Shown here: piece by piece, positions 48,257-60,744 of the stretch
How the letters are laid out: the number at the start of each line of letters is the position of its first letter
Position numbering within the stretch: position 1 is the first letter of the stretch
Assembly: GCA_025024175.1 (NCBI GenBank)
Contig: QCXZ01000138.1
Span: 1,302,002 to 1,366,001 of the forward strand
Length of the DNA stretch: 64,000 bases
Origin: Rhyzopertha dominica
Lineage: Eukaryota > Arthropoda > Insecta > Coleoptera > Bostrichidae
Direction: 5' to 3'
The notes under the pieces: generated by a model
Database searches by the model: none
Seen by the model: only the letters and a program-made list of their open reading frames with translations
Told to the model about the DNA's origin: nothing
Position numbers and translations under genes: made by a program

Positions 48257-48432
48257 AGACCTCCGTCCACAAAGTATTGAAAAGAGCCAAGAGAGATTCA
48301 GGTTGAGGCTGTATGAAATTTATGCATGGGGTGGACCACTGATTATGGCAGGAACAGCGGCAATCCTCGATCAAGTAGGATCAGCTAGTGAATTACGACC
48401 CAAGTTCTGCAAGTCACAGCCATNGTTTGGTG
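48257..48432 (+). CDS. Exon of a methuselah-like G-protein-coupled receptor
   Basis: A 176-base open segment is bounded by a polypyrimidine tract and acceptor (TTTTTTTTACAG, AG at 48255-48256) and a strong donor GTGAGT at 48433-48438. The translation contains ERFRLRLYEIYAWGGPLIM then AGTAAILDQV and LRPKFCKSQPWFG. In methuselah-family (secretin-like) receptors the segment after transmembrane helix 3 reads '..RF..Ys.YaWG.Pl......I.D......RP.fG...CWF'. This exon therefore covers the intracellular loop, transmembrane helix 4 (the YAWGGPLIMAGTAAIL stretch) and the start of the extracellular loop with the conserved cysteine context. No stop interrupts it. One codon is ambiguous (N at 48424). The rest of the gene is not found within the window, so introns must be long or this is an isolated fragment. 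Ligand unknown. Confidence 0.7.
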
Positions 48433-48438
48433 GTGAGT

Positions 48439-48863
48439 AATGTATTTATCAAAATAATTTCAATTTGTTGGACCTATTATTATTAAACCAAAATTTTTTC
48501 CGGGAAAATATTATGAGAATGACATTTTCCGTTCTGTATACGATCTGTTAGTTCCTCTACCTTTATTGGGTATAGAGTTAAAGTTATTCATTAATACTTT
48601 ATACACGGAAATTATCATAGCCTCCTTAAGCCCGTTTTTTTCCCGCTGCTTTCCATTCCATTGGAACATCCAGAACTTCTATTCATTTTCACATTCGTCT
48701 TTTATTCACTGCCTCTTGTACATCTAGTGTTATTGTTTTACCATCTGCCAGCGTACTTCTCTTTATTTGTGCTGTCTTCGTCATTTTTGATTGACCATCT
48801 TATTTTATTTTTAAATTCCTCAACACCAGTCGATCTGGTTCTCTTTTTTCAAACAACGGACTA
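48439..48863. other. Putative intron downstream of the receptor exon
   Basis: AT- and T-rich. The 67-codon plus frame at 48661-48864 is hydrophobic, but it lacks an acceptor/donor pair in frame with the exon and resembles no receptor helix I know. Confidence 0.3.
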
Positions 48864-48980
48864 AGGTAAATAAATCACAAGCTCTTTTTCAGCGACGTTC
48901 CGACACCTACATGGTGTCTTTTTCAGACATCAAGAAGCAGTGAGGAAGATGCTTCGTAACTTGTGATTTATCTCCCTGTT
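48864..48980. mobile_element. Decayed Penelope-type hairpin with hammerhead-like motif
   Basis: Short inverted ends, AAATAAATCACAAG near 48868 and CTTGTGATTTAT near 48960, enclose a minus-strand motif at 48894-48926: CTGAAAA, extra A, stem GACACC/GGTGTC, then GGAAC and GTC. Relative to the consensus, two core positions are mutated (CTGANGA and GAAAC). Confidence 0.45.
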
Positions 48981-48989
48981 AGTCAAGTT

Positions 48990-50290
48990 TAAATTTAAGA
49001 AGTTCGGACTTGACTTCACATCGGCGTTCTCTTTTTTGTTACCTCCAATTTGATGCTTGTACATGCTTTCATAGTGACATTGTGCAAAGCTGTCTCCATT
49101 TTTTCGCGTTTAATTGTGTATGCATAATTTTGTTAATAATGCCTTACATGTACCATTTATCACATTATGTTTTTTAAATGCATGGTTACTTTCTTGTTAG
49201 TTATCGACTTCCTGTTTATTGTTGGTTCCTTCTATATAAATTTGCGATGTCCCTTGAAGTTAGCGGTAGAGTGAATTTAATATCAATAGCCTCTTCTGAA
49301 TGCACCCCTCAGTCGTTCATGCTGTCTGTTTCTCACAAAACATTATGGCATCTGTTAAATGATCTATTCTTGCATAATTTTTGGTGGATTTGAACCTCAC
49401 TCGTATATCTTTTGCGGTTGATTTCGGAATTCGTATTTTTCATTCAGACTGCTATTAATTTTACCACCTACTCCACTAATAATTACAGTTTTATCCTTCC
49501 CTTCCAGTCCACTATTTGCGCCAAATATTTCGGTTTTAACATAACACCCCTCCCTAGATTTTTTCTACTTTGCGAGTCGCTCTACTACTATTATTAAAGC
49601 TCAGGATTAATAAATGTACTTTTGACGTATGTCTTGTTTTTTCTCGTTAAATATAATAACTAGAATTAATATATGCAATGACAAAATCTTCACTAGTTGA
49701 TGAGATATCTTTCTTCAATCCTCAGTATTTTTTTAATATCCAATAATTATAGAGTATCGACTTTAGGTAGTGGTTGGATGAATTGATTTATATATTATAT
49801 CAGTTGAATCAAATAATAGGTGTTAATGGTCCTTATTTTACGAAACCCCTTTTTGCAATTTTTATATGTTTATAACTCTAATATTGTACTGTCGCGCGCT
49901 TTCTAGATGAAACAGAGTATAAGGGACGATTTTTTAGGTTCGTGGCAAAACTTGCAAAACTAGGTAATGCTCTTCACCACAGGATGACTATTACAAGGTA
50001 ACAATATTTATTCGGCTAACGATGTTACAGTACAAAAAATACTATATTTTAAATACGCATGACTCTTCTAGAATCTAGAATCTAGATAGTTTCATTTTTT
50101 TAAAGTCCTAGACTGTACGCACTTACAACTTGAATACGATTTACTTAAAAATAATGTATAATCACATGGTTCGCGTTTATCGTATATGAATAAGAGAAGT
50201 GTGTGGATTGTAAACAATAAAACAATATCAGTGGGGTGCAATGACTTCTGTCTTTTGGAGGATATTATTCCTTCAGGAGAATGCTGCGGT
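48990..50290. other. Intergenic/intronic, no gene recognised
   Basis: AT-rich. A tandem CTAGAAT-type repeat (about three copies) occupies 50066-50090. Confidence 0.35.
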
Positions 50291-50292
50291 GT

Positions 50293-50361
50293 TCATTCAC
50301 TACAGATTGCTACTACATCTGCAAAAGCCTTGCCTAAGTTGTTGTCATTTACTAACAGCGC
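50293..50361 (-). CDS. Possible terminal coding exon, gene unknown
   Basis: On the minus strand a TAATTTCAG acceptor (50362-50370) opens a 22-codon segment, ALLVNDNNLGKAFADVVAIC plus SE, ending in TGA at 50293-50295. The residues look like real protein and the base composition is balanced for this region. It could be the last exon of a minus-strand host gene, but I do not recognise the protein. Chance is a fair alternative at this length. Confidence 0.25.
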   Translation of the reverse strand, partial: ALLVNDNNLGKAFADVVAICSE

Positions 50362-50363
50362 CT

Positions 50364-50904
50364 GAAATTATAATTACACGTAATCAATCTTTAACCATCG
50401 TATTTTAAAAACGTACGACAAAGCAAACCCTGTAAATTAACTTCGCCGTACAGCTGAGAAGCTTTTCAGCAAGCGCTTCTACTGCTAACTTAAATATGTA
50501 CTTGTTGAACGTACCTCGTCCATTATCCCCATTTAATTGCACACGCTACCTGACAAATACCACCCATTTGTATATCCAAGGAAGACAACCAATTATCGGC
50601 TCTACAGCATCAATTATCAATAAGCTACACTGCGCGCATTAATCACAGGTGTCATTAACACCAACGCAAGAGCGGAAACGCAATGATTCCGACGGACGTT
50701 GCCTTTGGACTTGTTCATAATTCTAGTCGCGATTTTATACAAAGGATAGTAATGTTTTGGGTCGAAGATGTAGCAAGACCATAGCTAAGCGCCGTATATT
50801 TTTATTCTCAGATACGTCACATCTGTGGTAGAATGTTTTTGAAAGTTAGGTTCGTGTACTATTTATTATCTTATTAAGAGATATAGAAATAAGAATTTAG
50901 TCCA
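50364..50904. other. Intergenic/intronic, GC-richer island
   Basis: Between about 50450 and 50720 the sequence is richer in G+C, with no long frame. Candidate conserved non-coding DNA; nothing more can be said. Confidence 0.3.
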
Positions 50905-51500
50905 CTATTGAGCGCCATAAGATAGGTATATCAACAAGAAATCCAGAAGAAAGTTATAATTGTATTTTATCTTTTTTTTAGAAACTTGTTGAAATAAATC
51001 ATAAGTACTGGCTTTATCGTAAAGCAATCTGGTAATCCGATGCTTGTACTTTGGTCTACACGAGCCATCAACTTCACACTGCATAGATTGGAATTGGTGA
51101 AGCATTTGTGAACATTTGCCAGTTGTAACAGATCGCATCCGCACGTAATATGAACTCGTCACATTCGGAAAAATTTAACTAATGGTAAAATTTTTTTACG
51201 AATACTTTCTCCTGAACACGGTTTTGATCGACGCCTAATCGAGAGNNGTCTACAAAAAGAGTAAATCGTCCTTTGCTTTTTTATAGAAATAATTGTTATT
51301 TCCGGCAACACCACTGCCTTCTGAAGCAAAATAAAACTCATCGTCTATCACCACAAACACACTATCTAAAGATTTGAAATAGCCTATACGTGAATTCCGC
51401 AGTAAGTCTTTCTGGTTTCTGAATGTGCGATATGATCGCCCAATTTTTCCGACTGTTTTTATAACAGTTGTGTTTTCTTACAAATGTTGCTGTTTTGAAC
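50905..51500 (-). pseudogene. Possible IS630/Tc1-type transposase relic
   Basis: The clearest piece is SVFVVIDDEFYFASEG then GVAGNNNYFY at 51280-51365 on the minus strand. It resembles the first catalytic block 'v.DDEsYF......GN..YY' of a transposase family common in insects. Flanking text (GRSYRTFRNQKDLLRN before; SYYVRMRSVTTGKCSQML after) could be the neighbouring helices, but the third catalytic region is missing and stops are frequent. Two N bases lie at 51246-51247. Confidence 0.4.
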
Positions 51501-51616
51501 GGGATTTATCGTGATTCTGGTNTCCAGACATCTTATAATATCATATACAGCGTCATAAAATAATCTGCTGGCACATTACAATGTGTTCTGAAGTTTTGGC
51601 ATTAGCAATCGAATCG

Positions 51617-52063
51617 TCAACCATAAAACAATCGTTTTTCAAAGGTAACTGTACAATAAACAATGACCACGAAATAAACATTTTTCTGATTTTTTTTACT
51701 CGAATAATATGGCACACATTGCTTTAAGTCTGTAAAAATATTATTTGTCCGTTTCTGCAAAGCCCAACAGAGTTTGTGGTTTCGATTTTCTTGCAGAGCA
51801 TTCACTGACTTGTGATCAGGATCGTCGTCTTGCAAAAAGAACACATATTTGGCAAATTTCTTAGGTGTATTCAACTTAGTTATATATTGTTTCGTGATTC
51901 TTCTTGATATTGATATTTCCAAATAATTATCAGAACTGTCATCTTTGACCCAGAAAACAGAGGTGAAATATTTGTCTGCAGATTTTTGAAAACTATTTTT
52001 TGTATGGTGTGTTGATCTTTCTGCGTAGTAAGAAATCCTTTTCACAGTTGCAACAGGTTTCAT
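51617..52063 (-). CDS. Unrecognised 148-codon open frame
   Basis: This is one of the longest uninterrupted frames in the window, starting with ATG at 52063. It is rich in K, N and S and contains FLQDDDPDHKSVNALQE and SDNYLEISISRRITKQY. 'QDDDPDHKS' faintly recalls the second catalytic block of Tc1 transposases (QQDNDPKHTS), and a candidate transposase relic lies just downstream on the same strand, so it may be part of the same dead element. No other domain, signal peptide or membrane segment is evident. Confidence 0.25.
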   Translation of the reverse strand: MKPVATVKRISYYAERSTHHTKNSFQKSADKYFTSVFWVKDDSSDNYLEISISRRITKQYITKLNTPKKFAKYVFFLQDDDPDHKSVNALQENRNHKLCWALQKRTNNIFTDLKQCVPYYSSKKNQKNVYFVVIVYCTVTFEKRLFYG

Positions 52064-52558
52064 TCGAATCCTTGTGAAAGAAAAGTTTTTTAATACCTAT
52101 ATCGTCTGTCTTCTCTCAAATCATATAAACAGAAGAATCGATGTTTTCTCCAAGCGATTGTTCGTCTTTGAGAGATACTGATATTGCTATCTTATATGGT
52201 TATAATATGTGGTAGTAGTAATAGACAGTTTCTGCACAAATTAGGTATCAATAGTAGCTCCGTGAAGTCAGCCTCTTTTTTAAAGTAAATAAGTAATTAT
52301 TTGCAAACGATAAGCTGAATTTGTAAGCTCGTAGTTATTTTCTAATTTTCAATGTGGGATTTAAAGGTTAGCTTCCTGAAGTTCATTTGAATACAAACAA
52401 TTCTTTTGTGATTTCTTTTCGATAACTGTTATTCCCTAGTTTTGTATTGTCAGCATATAAACAAATATCTTGGTAGCACTTGTTCTGGAACTAACAAAGA
52501 CTATTGCCCATTAACATTGGCGGTTTCTGCGAAAAGCGCTGATATCTGTGGTTTGCCC

Positions 52559-52655
52559 GTGCCATGCTGCCTGCATCAGAAGTATCAGTGGACAGATGTT
52601 TCGGCTTATTAAGCTTCCTCAGCACAGTTATGGTTCAAATGCAGGCAACATAGCA
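52559..52655. mobile_element. Decayed Penelope-type hairpin with hammerhead-like motif
   Basis: The outer inverted ends match at 16 of 18 positions (52559-52576 and 52638-52655, GTGCCATGCTGCC and reverse). Inside, on the minus strand at 52594-52621: CTGAGGA, A, stem GCTTA/TAAGC, C, GAAAC, ATC. The closing position has an A-C mismatch, and the cleavage-site triplet is ATC rather than GTC. Confidence 0.5.
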
Positions 52656-52659
52656 CAGA

Positions 52660-55600
52660 CCTGGTTTATTTTATAAATGTTAAGGTGGGCGATATGCACA
52701 CCTGTTAGACACTTTTAAAGGAAATTAGATAGCCCGTATTTTTTTTGTTTTGTTTTATTTGTTCCAATAAATTTTAAAGGACATCGAAGACTGCTGAAGA
52801 GTTGGCCCTCAATTTTGTCGTTTAAGAAAGAGTAATTCAGTGCACTAACAAATTGGTAAGTAATGGAGTACAATAAGTTAATTTTTAAATTACATTAGGA
52901 GCTGCTAAAAATTGATTTGGTTTGAACGAATTTAAGGAGCAACATCCTTGACCTGTCAATACCCTCTGGTATTGCTTAGAGCTCCACATTTGTGATTTTA
53001 TTTTTAAATTTAGAGACTAATTTTGAGACCATTTTTAGGTAGATTGCTATTATAGGTTTTATTGATAAGAAGTAAATTAGGACGGCTGCCTGTGTGTGAC
53101 AAAAGCAGAATTTATTGGAAATATTTTTTAACTAGCACTTTATCATCATAATCAAGCAATTTCAAATTTCTGTAGGTTGTGTAGGAACTATACCTTTATT
53201 TCTCAAACTTTTGTTCTCGTTAAGAAAACGTCACTTGTTAGTTGTGCTCATTCAAAACACATTAATAAATCATATCAAACAGACTGAGCTCATTTTTGGT
53301 TTAACTGAAATCAGTTATGGAAGAAATATTTGTTTATGTAGTATTTGGAAGCCTCCGTAAACATAAAATGACAATTTTTTTTACCGAAAAGCATCATTTC
53401 AAATTTGCTCGACTTTAGAATAACTGAAAACAGTTACATGAGAATACGTTTTGGTTTTCCATTCTAGACATTTTTCTAAACATAAACATACTAAAAACTT
53501 GAGTTGAAGCTGTATTAAACTGATAAGAATAGATATTATTCACTGATCTACGTTAAAAGTCGGAAAGAGGATTAAATTCAATGTTTATTGTATAATTTTT
53601 TCTATCAGGTTTTAAACTCAATTATTTATTTCTCGAAGTTTTCAATTTGGGATGTGTTTTCGCAAACTTATTTTTGTATACGTATATTCCGAATAGTATT
53701 TAGAATATAAAGTGAATCAAAATTTATACACAACTTATTTGAGTTATTCTAAATTGTGCGATATTTTATCAAAAAATGGAAATGACATATTTCCGTTTTT
53801 TGTGTGTTTATGTTTATAAAAGTGTTTAGAATGTAAAACAGGAACATGTTGATGCTGCATTTCCACAGAAAAAGTTTTGTGATTTTGTGTTTGGGGAGGC
53901 TTCTATATAACCGAAAACGATTTTTCTTTTATATGTATATAATGTGGTTTCAGCTGAAATTCGCCTGCAAACTGTATTCAGGTATAGCTAGATCAAAATT
54001 TACGAAAAATAATCTAATCGTTGAAGTTATAAGAAGCATTTCTTTTGGGCACTAGACATCTTGTTTTATCCTGAACACATCAAAATCCACCGTAATTACA
54101 TTCAGCAGCTGAATTAGCGATATATCGCTAAGAAGTCTTGAAACTAGTAGCGCAGCTACGCTGTCAATTAACAGTAGGCCGTGATAACAACCCGCGAGAT
54201 CATTGCACCTTTTGCCATGAATCTGGAGTCGTGCAAGCTGTCCTACGCCAACATGAGTCACGGTTTGGTTGGCGAAAGCAAAAAACTAAAGAAGTTGCTA
54301 TTTCCTGTGCGCACGTCTACGTGTTTATGCCAGTTCTCCGTGGATGTGCAGGATGTGGTGCGAGGCAGGCGTCAAAGGTCGTAAAAATGTTGAGAAGTTG
54401 AAAACCGTAATTAAAATGCTATTTAATCGCCTGCATTTCTCAAGAGATTCGTTGTTTTGGTTGCTTTTACGAAGATTATACCTTACTACACGTTTTAAGG
54501 TTAGTGCTTGGAAAGTATACTGCTTAACATCCCGGCTTTCTTGGTCAGTCGTTAAAATTTCAGGTTTGGTTGATTTTAAATAATTTCGTTTCTTCTTAAG
54601 ATATCATCAGACAAACAGTCCTCGTGATATTAGCAAAATTANATAAATTTTAAAATCGGTTTTTCCAAATAACTCGAACATTATTAACTTAACAAAGAAA
54701 TTACAAGAGTGTATAATACCAAAATTCAAAAAAAATCGTATGAGCAGGGTCCGAAATAGGTTTTTTGGAAATATTTCAAAGATGTNAAAATTTTGAATAA
54801 ATTTTCTAAGACACCATTTGTAAGAAATCTGATGATATTTTCATTATTTGAATATATTAAATATATTCGGAGATATTTAGAAAAACCGTTTTCTTTAAGT
54901 AACGTTTTTTTGCTAATATCTTATAAACAGTTTGCTGCACCGAAAATACTAATCACATACTAAAACGACAAAAAAATAAAAATTTGCAAAAAGGGTATTT
55001 ACCCCCCAATTTCGCCCCCTTCCCGATACCCTACTTACCCCATAAACAATAGGTCGCTTTGAGTATAGTTGAGATTTATACGTTTGCCAAATTTCAAATT
55101 CATATATTAAGTCTTTTGAAAGTTATCGTGTCCACAAACAAAACCACAGACACACAGGCAAGAAATTTTTTTGCTCAAATTTTGTTTTTTTTGCGTTTTC
55201 GACCATTTTAAAGCGAATGAGCAAATAAAAATTTTTGGAAATTTTTTTCGCGATACAATACTTCCCATCCGTTGGATGTGGAAGTAATAGTGTAAGTGTA
55301 TACTTTGACTGCGAGATTAAAATGTAAAATTTAATTAGTTTCATTAATTTCCTAATGTAGTTGTTCTTCTAAACATTAAAAAAATATCTTTTTGAATACC
55401 TATCTAACCTAGAGCGCTGTCTGGTATAATATGTTCATTCCTGATGCAACCAACAAGTTCTTTTTCCAAAATAATTAAATCTCTACAATTTAGCATGTTA
55501 TGATTCTTGATTTTGTTTGTATAGTATAGAGTGTGTTTGAATTCAAAATTCAGTTTTCCATGAAATTGATATAAAAACACAAAATATCAAGGATATTTGT

Positions 55601-58600
55601 TTTCGATAATTAAACCCTTACTAGAAATTTGTCAACGTAATGGAATCCTAAATAACTAAATAACTGGTTGTTTTTAATATAAACTATTCGTTTTAGGGTA
55701 AGTTATCTTAACTGTTATCTAACTGGAGGCGAAAAATGAAACGTTGTATACATTCGAATAGAGAATATATGTAACTTTTTTGCCTATCTCGTTCCTTTTC
55801 CCAGAAAATTGAAAAGCAAAAATTATTTGGATAAACTTTTTATTTACCAGAATTAGTAGCAAAGCAGTTGTAACAAAAAGAGTAAAAAGAAAACAGTTTA
55901 ACCAAAATCCTCACTACGACGATTTCCAGTTCCAAGTTCACGAAGTCTTTGAAATGTGTCGGAAAATACTCCACGAGAAGGTTGCCTTCTCATCTTAACT
56001 GATACGAGAGGTAAAGCATTACCATTACCTACAGAAGCCATATACAGATTTCATTGTTGAACTGCATTTTTCATTAAATTTTACCGACATAACCAAAGAA
56101 GCTACAAAAAATGTCAAAACTCAATCAACTAATTTTCATTTATTGATGTAATTCGTGGGCTACTATATGATGTTTCTTCATATTGTAAACACGTTTTTAA
56201 TTCCAATTATTTCAGAAAAGAAACGAGTTGCAAAGAATTATTTACATTTTCTAATTGAAACTAAAAAATTACTATAATAATACTAATACTAGCCATTTTC
56301 TGAAGTTTGTCTTTTAATCTGATTTTATGTTCTGTCCAGTTTGATTTAGAGATAGTTTTCAAGAACAATAAGTAATAATAGATAAATTTAGAAGACTGTA
56401 AGTTTTATGCCATTACGTTCGTCATGTGATTTATAGCTGCGTGGTTTCAGATTTAATAGCAGGATTTAGCTTTTTAATTTCACTTTACAATACATTCTGA
56501 AATTGTATTGTGGTTGAATGTGTTGTATCTGTAGATTATACAGCGGATGAAGTTCAAATGATTTAGTAGACGTATCGTTGGAAAAATATAATTGCTTGTA
56601 ACATGTTTTATTTTATTTATTTTATACTGTCTGCCCCACAGCTAACTCCGTGCCTTTAATAATAAATCTCGTCAATGCAATTTAGATTTAATGGAGGCAG
56701 CATTTAGGTTGCTAATATAGAACGAAAGCATCGATCCTTATACGGAATTATAGCTCTTGTTTTAAGTATCGTACTGCTTGGCATTTCGTAGAAAGGTATC
56801 GATGTATCTACACACACATTGATTCTATGAGAAAAACTGATTTTGAAAACCTGGAAAATCTTAAAAAGTAGGTTATTTGAACAAGAAAAATAACAAAACA
56901 GGGATATGAATCCCAACATTCTTAAAAGAAGAATCGCTTTTTCAATAGCATACTCAAAGTATAAAATCTACATAGGTCTCTGGTTTTTACTGATAGTTGG
57001 CACGCTACTTAAATTTTCGGTAATGTTTCACTATTTCTCGTTAATTTTAAACTTTCCATTGTAGTCTAGAGATGAAGCAAACCAGATGTCAAGAAAGGAG
57101 TTATTGTATCAAATTGCCGTAATTGCAGTGTTTTTTTATGGTTGTTTATTTCTAGTTATCAAAATTACTAAAAATTAAACTTTTACTAAATAAAGACTTA
57201 TATTAAGGGTATTTGAAGTCAACGTCATTCTAATAATAAAAGATCAGGAGAAGAGTGGTATTGAATAAAGAACACAGTACAACCTCGGAAAAACTAAACA
57301 AGCAACATCCCATTAGGTTGGTTTTTTGGCATCGTCAAAGGCTGCATAGTAATAAAATTGCATTGAAATAACTATATCGTGCTGTTTGGAAATAGCGAGG
57401 AGATTTTTTTTTTCAAAATGATGTTTAACTTGTATCGTGAAAATACTCCCACGCTTTTTGAACAAAAATATTATTTGTTATTCTAGGACATAGCGTCACC
57501 GCTCAATTTATATGAACTATATGAAAAGGTTAAGCATTCGCAGTTACTATTCCCTGGCATTATTAGAAATCTGCAACATACGAAATAATCTGAATCGGTC
57601 AATAATGACAAAAATATCTTATCTGTTAATCCATACGAGTATGTATATGGACAAAATAGTACCTTATAGATTTTATTTCTCTCTTTAACTATCACACGAA
57701 GCTTAAGTGCCTATATGGAAACAAGTTTTTCTTTGTTTTTAACCACAGCATGCATATATTATTAAATAATTGGCCGGATTATCATTGCGGTGTCCATTTC
57801 TGTAACCTTGCATTTGCAGTTAACCATTGCTCAATATGGATTACAGGAAGCTTAAATATGATATGGTAATCAACCTTTCTCGTGTAACTGTTTCACATGA
57901 TAATATTAATATCTTTATTACTCGATATAGCATGTTATCTATTTATAGAGCAATAACATAAATATTGTATTAAGTAACTATATATCCTAAGGAAGGATAA
58001 AGTTAAAAATGAAATTCAAAGCGAAAAGAAAATTTTGATTGATGATGGCTGTAAATTTTGGGAGTAATTACATAAAAAATAAAACACTTGGTATGAATCC
58101 AATCACCCAATCTTATTTGCCATACGGGTTAACCTAGTGAGAAGAATGGGAAAAGTCTGCTTCTTTGTCAAATTTCGTGATAGTATATTTACATTTTGAG
58201 ATATCTTCAACAAAGTTTGTATATACAAACTTGATAATTGAATTGCTCCCGACTTACTGTTATCATTTTGGCTCCATATTCACAGCGATGCGAACTTAAT
58301 TCAACTTTCCCCTGAAAAAAGCTTAATTGGAGTATTGTCTTCGAAATAAGCAAAATGCTTACTAACTGAAGAAGTGGAAATGACGTGTTCTAACATAGCA
58401 TTAGCTATAGTTGCAAGCAACAATCTATGAGACTTATTATACGAACAGCCGATTATCGCTCCACAATGGTATTACCTGAAGCTGTCGTAAATAACAGACG
58501 GGTTCGGTACGTTCCACTGGTGTGGATCGTGTGGATAGTGTCCAATAATTGTGTTTAGACTTTTTTAGATTTTTTTTCCGTACACATAAAGCAATGAGCA

Positions 58601-59070
58601 TTATTTGAACTGCAAATATTTCTTATCTAATAGCTTTTAATGTAAGACTAAATCGTATTCTTTCCTAATTTAATGAGTAGTATCTATTTTTATAACCATG
58701 AATGGTAAACATCCCAATTTCAAGGCAGCAACCCATACTTTCTAATTTTTGATCGAGGTGTGCAATCGTCCTCTGCCCTGTTTCTTCACAAGTTAATTTT
58801 TTTTTAATCCGGAGGGTTATAAACGTGGTTTCTACCTGCATATTTTTTGGAAATAAGAAGAAATCGGAACTATTCTACTCCTACTATAAACGGTAATGAA
58901 AGCATATGTGTTTACTTATATCTTAAGTTTTACATCATATAAGCGTACCAAGTGCAATATTTTTTGTACCTACATATATGCTTATATTTAGCCACTTATT
59001 AAGAGGCGTTTGTGACAAATACATTTCGTAGAGGAACTGGTCAAACAGATTATTGCTGATTTTAAACCGA
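52660..59070. other. Long AT-rich stretch without recognisable genes
   Basis: Over 6.4 kb I see no supported coding region. A GC-richer island at 54120-54410 carries overlapping frames with no domain. The region 54960-55160 has C-rich text and a GTTATCGTGTCCACAAACA-like string, typical of dispersed insect repeats but unclassified. A 48-codon minus frame near 55900-56042 (DTFQRLRELGTGNRR) faintly recalls a transposase helix-turn-helix. N bases lie at 54642 and 54786. Confidence 0.35.
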
Positions 59071-59074
59071 TTTT

Positions 59075-59640
59075 CATTCTGATATGAATGCGGAAGTGTT
59101 TGAAAATTGGTTCAAAAACATTTTATTGCCCAAATTGCCACCAAACAGCGTCATAGTAATGGACAACGCTAGTTACATTCGGGGCAAGTGGATAAAATTC
59201 CAAATACAACAACTAATAAGGCAACCATTAATTTTTAAGAAAAGCAGATTTATATTTCGAAGAGGACTACACAAAAAAAAACAATTGTTGGAAGTGCTTG
59301 GCACAAAAAGTTTTCGAAGAAATTTAAAATTGACATTCTCGCTTCTCAATGTGGACACACCATTCTGCGATTACCTCAATATCATTCCATTTTGAACCCC
59401 ATTGAAATGATATGGGGGCAGTTGAAACAAAGAATTCGACGAGGGAACACCGGTGGAAAATTTAGCGATGAAATGCTGTTAAAAATTAGACACGACGCTG
59501 AAATAACAAGTGTCGATGCATGGAGAAATTCAGTGCGACATGTACTGGACATTGAAAATCTGTACAGAGCGAATCATGTGCAAGAATTAATAATAGAAGT
59601 TAATCGTGATTTTAGCAGTNAAAGTGATAGTGAGTAATTT
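59075..59640 (+). pseudogene. IS630-type DDE transposase, catalytic half
   Basis: Starts at DMNAEVFENWFKNILLPKL (59084 onward) and continues PPNSVIVMDNASY, with VMDN the second catalytic aspartate. After a frame change come KKQLLEVLGTKSF and QCGHTILRLPQYHSI. The frame opening at 59392 gives LNPIEMIWGQLKQRIRR, where NPIE holds the catalytic glutamate. It then runs through a C-terminal helix region (AWRNSVRHVLDIENLY) to a natural stop after a serine/acidic tail near 59636. It is a different subfamily from the PPRSPDLTPLDFF relics. The N-terminal DNA-binding part is missing. At least two frameshifts lie at 59190-59390, with one N near 59620. Confidence 0.85.
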
Positions 59641-60070
59641 TTTTTAGTTTGTGACTCTTGTAATGTGCTTATTAATAAGCTGTAATGAACATAATCTATA
59701 CCGTGTATAAATTTTATTGTGCACTATTGTAAATTTTTTCTAACAAATGTAAATAATTTTCTACTTACTAATTTATATGTTTTTATATTAAATTTGTATA
59801 AATTCGTTATGACATGCAAAGGCTTTTATTTTATACATCGGAAAATTTAAACCCAATAAAGTATCACATAAAAATAGATCACGGGTCGCGCCAGTTAGCA
59901 TCAGGTCTACATTAAATAAAATTTGTTATAAAAGCTTCTATGTTTTATTGATTGTTAAATTATCACAACTAACAAATTTTAAAAATTTATAGTGGAAAAG
60001 TTAAAATTTTAGCCAACAAGATTTTTTTTTAATACGGCCCATTTAGGAACTTTGAAGCGTGCCACTAATC
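59641..60070. other. AT-rich gap between two relics
   Basis: No gene or repeat recognised. It probably includes the 3' non-coding part of the transposon upstream. Confidence 0.35.
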
Positions 60071-60109
60071 CCAATAGTACGGCCGACCATAAGGTTGTAA
60101 AAACCCTCA

Positions 60110-60739
60110 TTTCCAATACAATAGTTTACGACGGCCGACCATCAAGCTGTAACCAACATGATATCTTCTCTCAACGACTGGACATCGCTTTTGGATCAGG
60201 GAAAGCCAATTGATGTGATATATCTCGATTTCGCCAAGGCATTTGATAAGGTGCCCCATCGAAGGCTTCCTGTGAAGTTAGAACATGTTGGAGTGCGGGG
60301 ACTGTTGCTGCGATGGCTTGCCGCTTTTCTGCGAGGAAGAACTTTTAGGGTAAGGGTGGGGGACGCAAAATCACGATACTACCCTATTTTGAGTGGCGTG
60401 CCTCAAGGGTCAATCCTGGGTCCAATCTTATTTATTATTTACTCCTCGGACCTNCAACTTGGCATCCNGAGNAGTATTTCCATGTATGCAGACGACACCA
60501 AATTATACAGCAACCCATCCTCTTGCCTCCTACAGTACGATCTAGATCGCGTTTCATCATGGTGTAGCACTTGGTTGATCCCCTTAAATATTGCAAAGTG
60601 CTCTGTTCTACACATGGGCAAATTAAACCCGCATACTAATTACACCATAAATGGGCTGCCGTTGGCTTCTGTGTTTGAGCAGACAGATCTTGGTTTTGCT
60701 GTAATCGGTTTGTGTCGCATCTCTCAACGAATTTGTTAA
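60110..60739 (+). pseudogene. Jockey/CR1-like LINE reverse transcriptase, recent truncated copy
   Basis: An open stretch of 193 codons from 60158, extended upstream in frame by HQAVTN. Motif A is IDVIYLDFAKAFDKVPH with its catalytic aspartate. Then come LKxWLAAFLRGR-type text (LLLRWLAAFLRGRTFRVRVG), motif B LSGVPQGSILGPILFIIY, and catalytic motif C SMYADDTKLY with both aspartates. The WLIPLNIAKCSVLHMG and FEQTDLG blocks that follow motif C are also present. There it breaks off: the C-terminal part after 'QTDLGV' is missing and the frame ends in unrelated residues. The fingers and endonuclease upstream are also missing. Codons are clean apart from three N positions (60454, 60468, 60472), so this is much younger than the other LINEs here. 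G+C content is visibly higher than its surroundings. Confidence 0.88.
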
Positions 60740-60744
60740 TTTTG

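Noticed and set aside
55900..56042. 48-codon minus frame resembling a transposase helix-turn-helix
   Set aside because: Similarity is limited to about 15 residues, with no catalytic part downstream.
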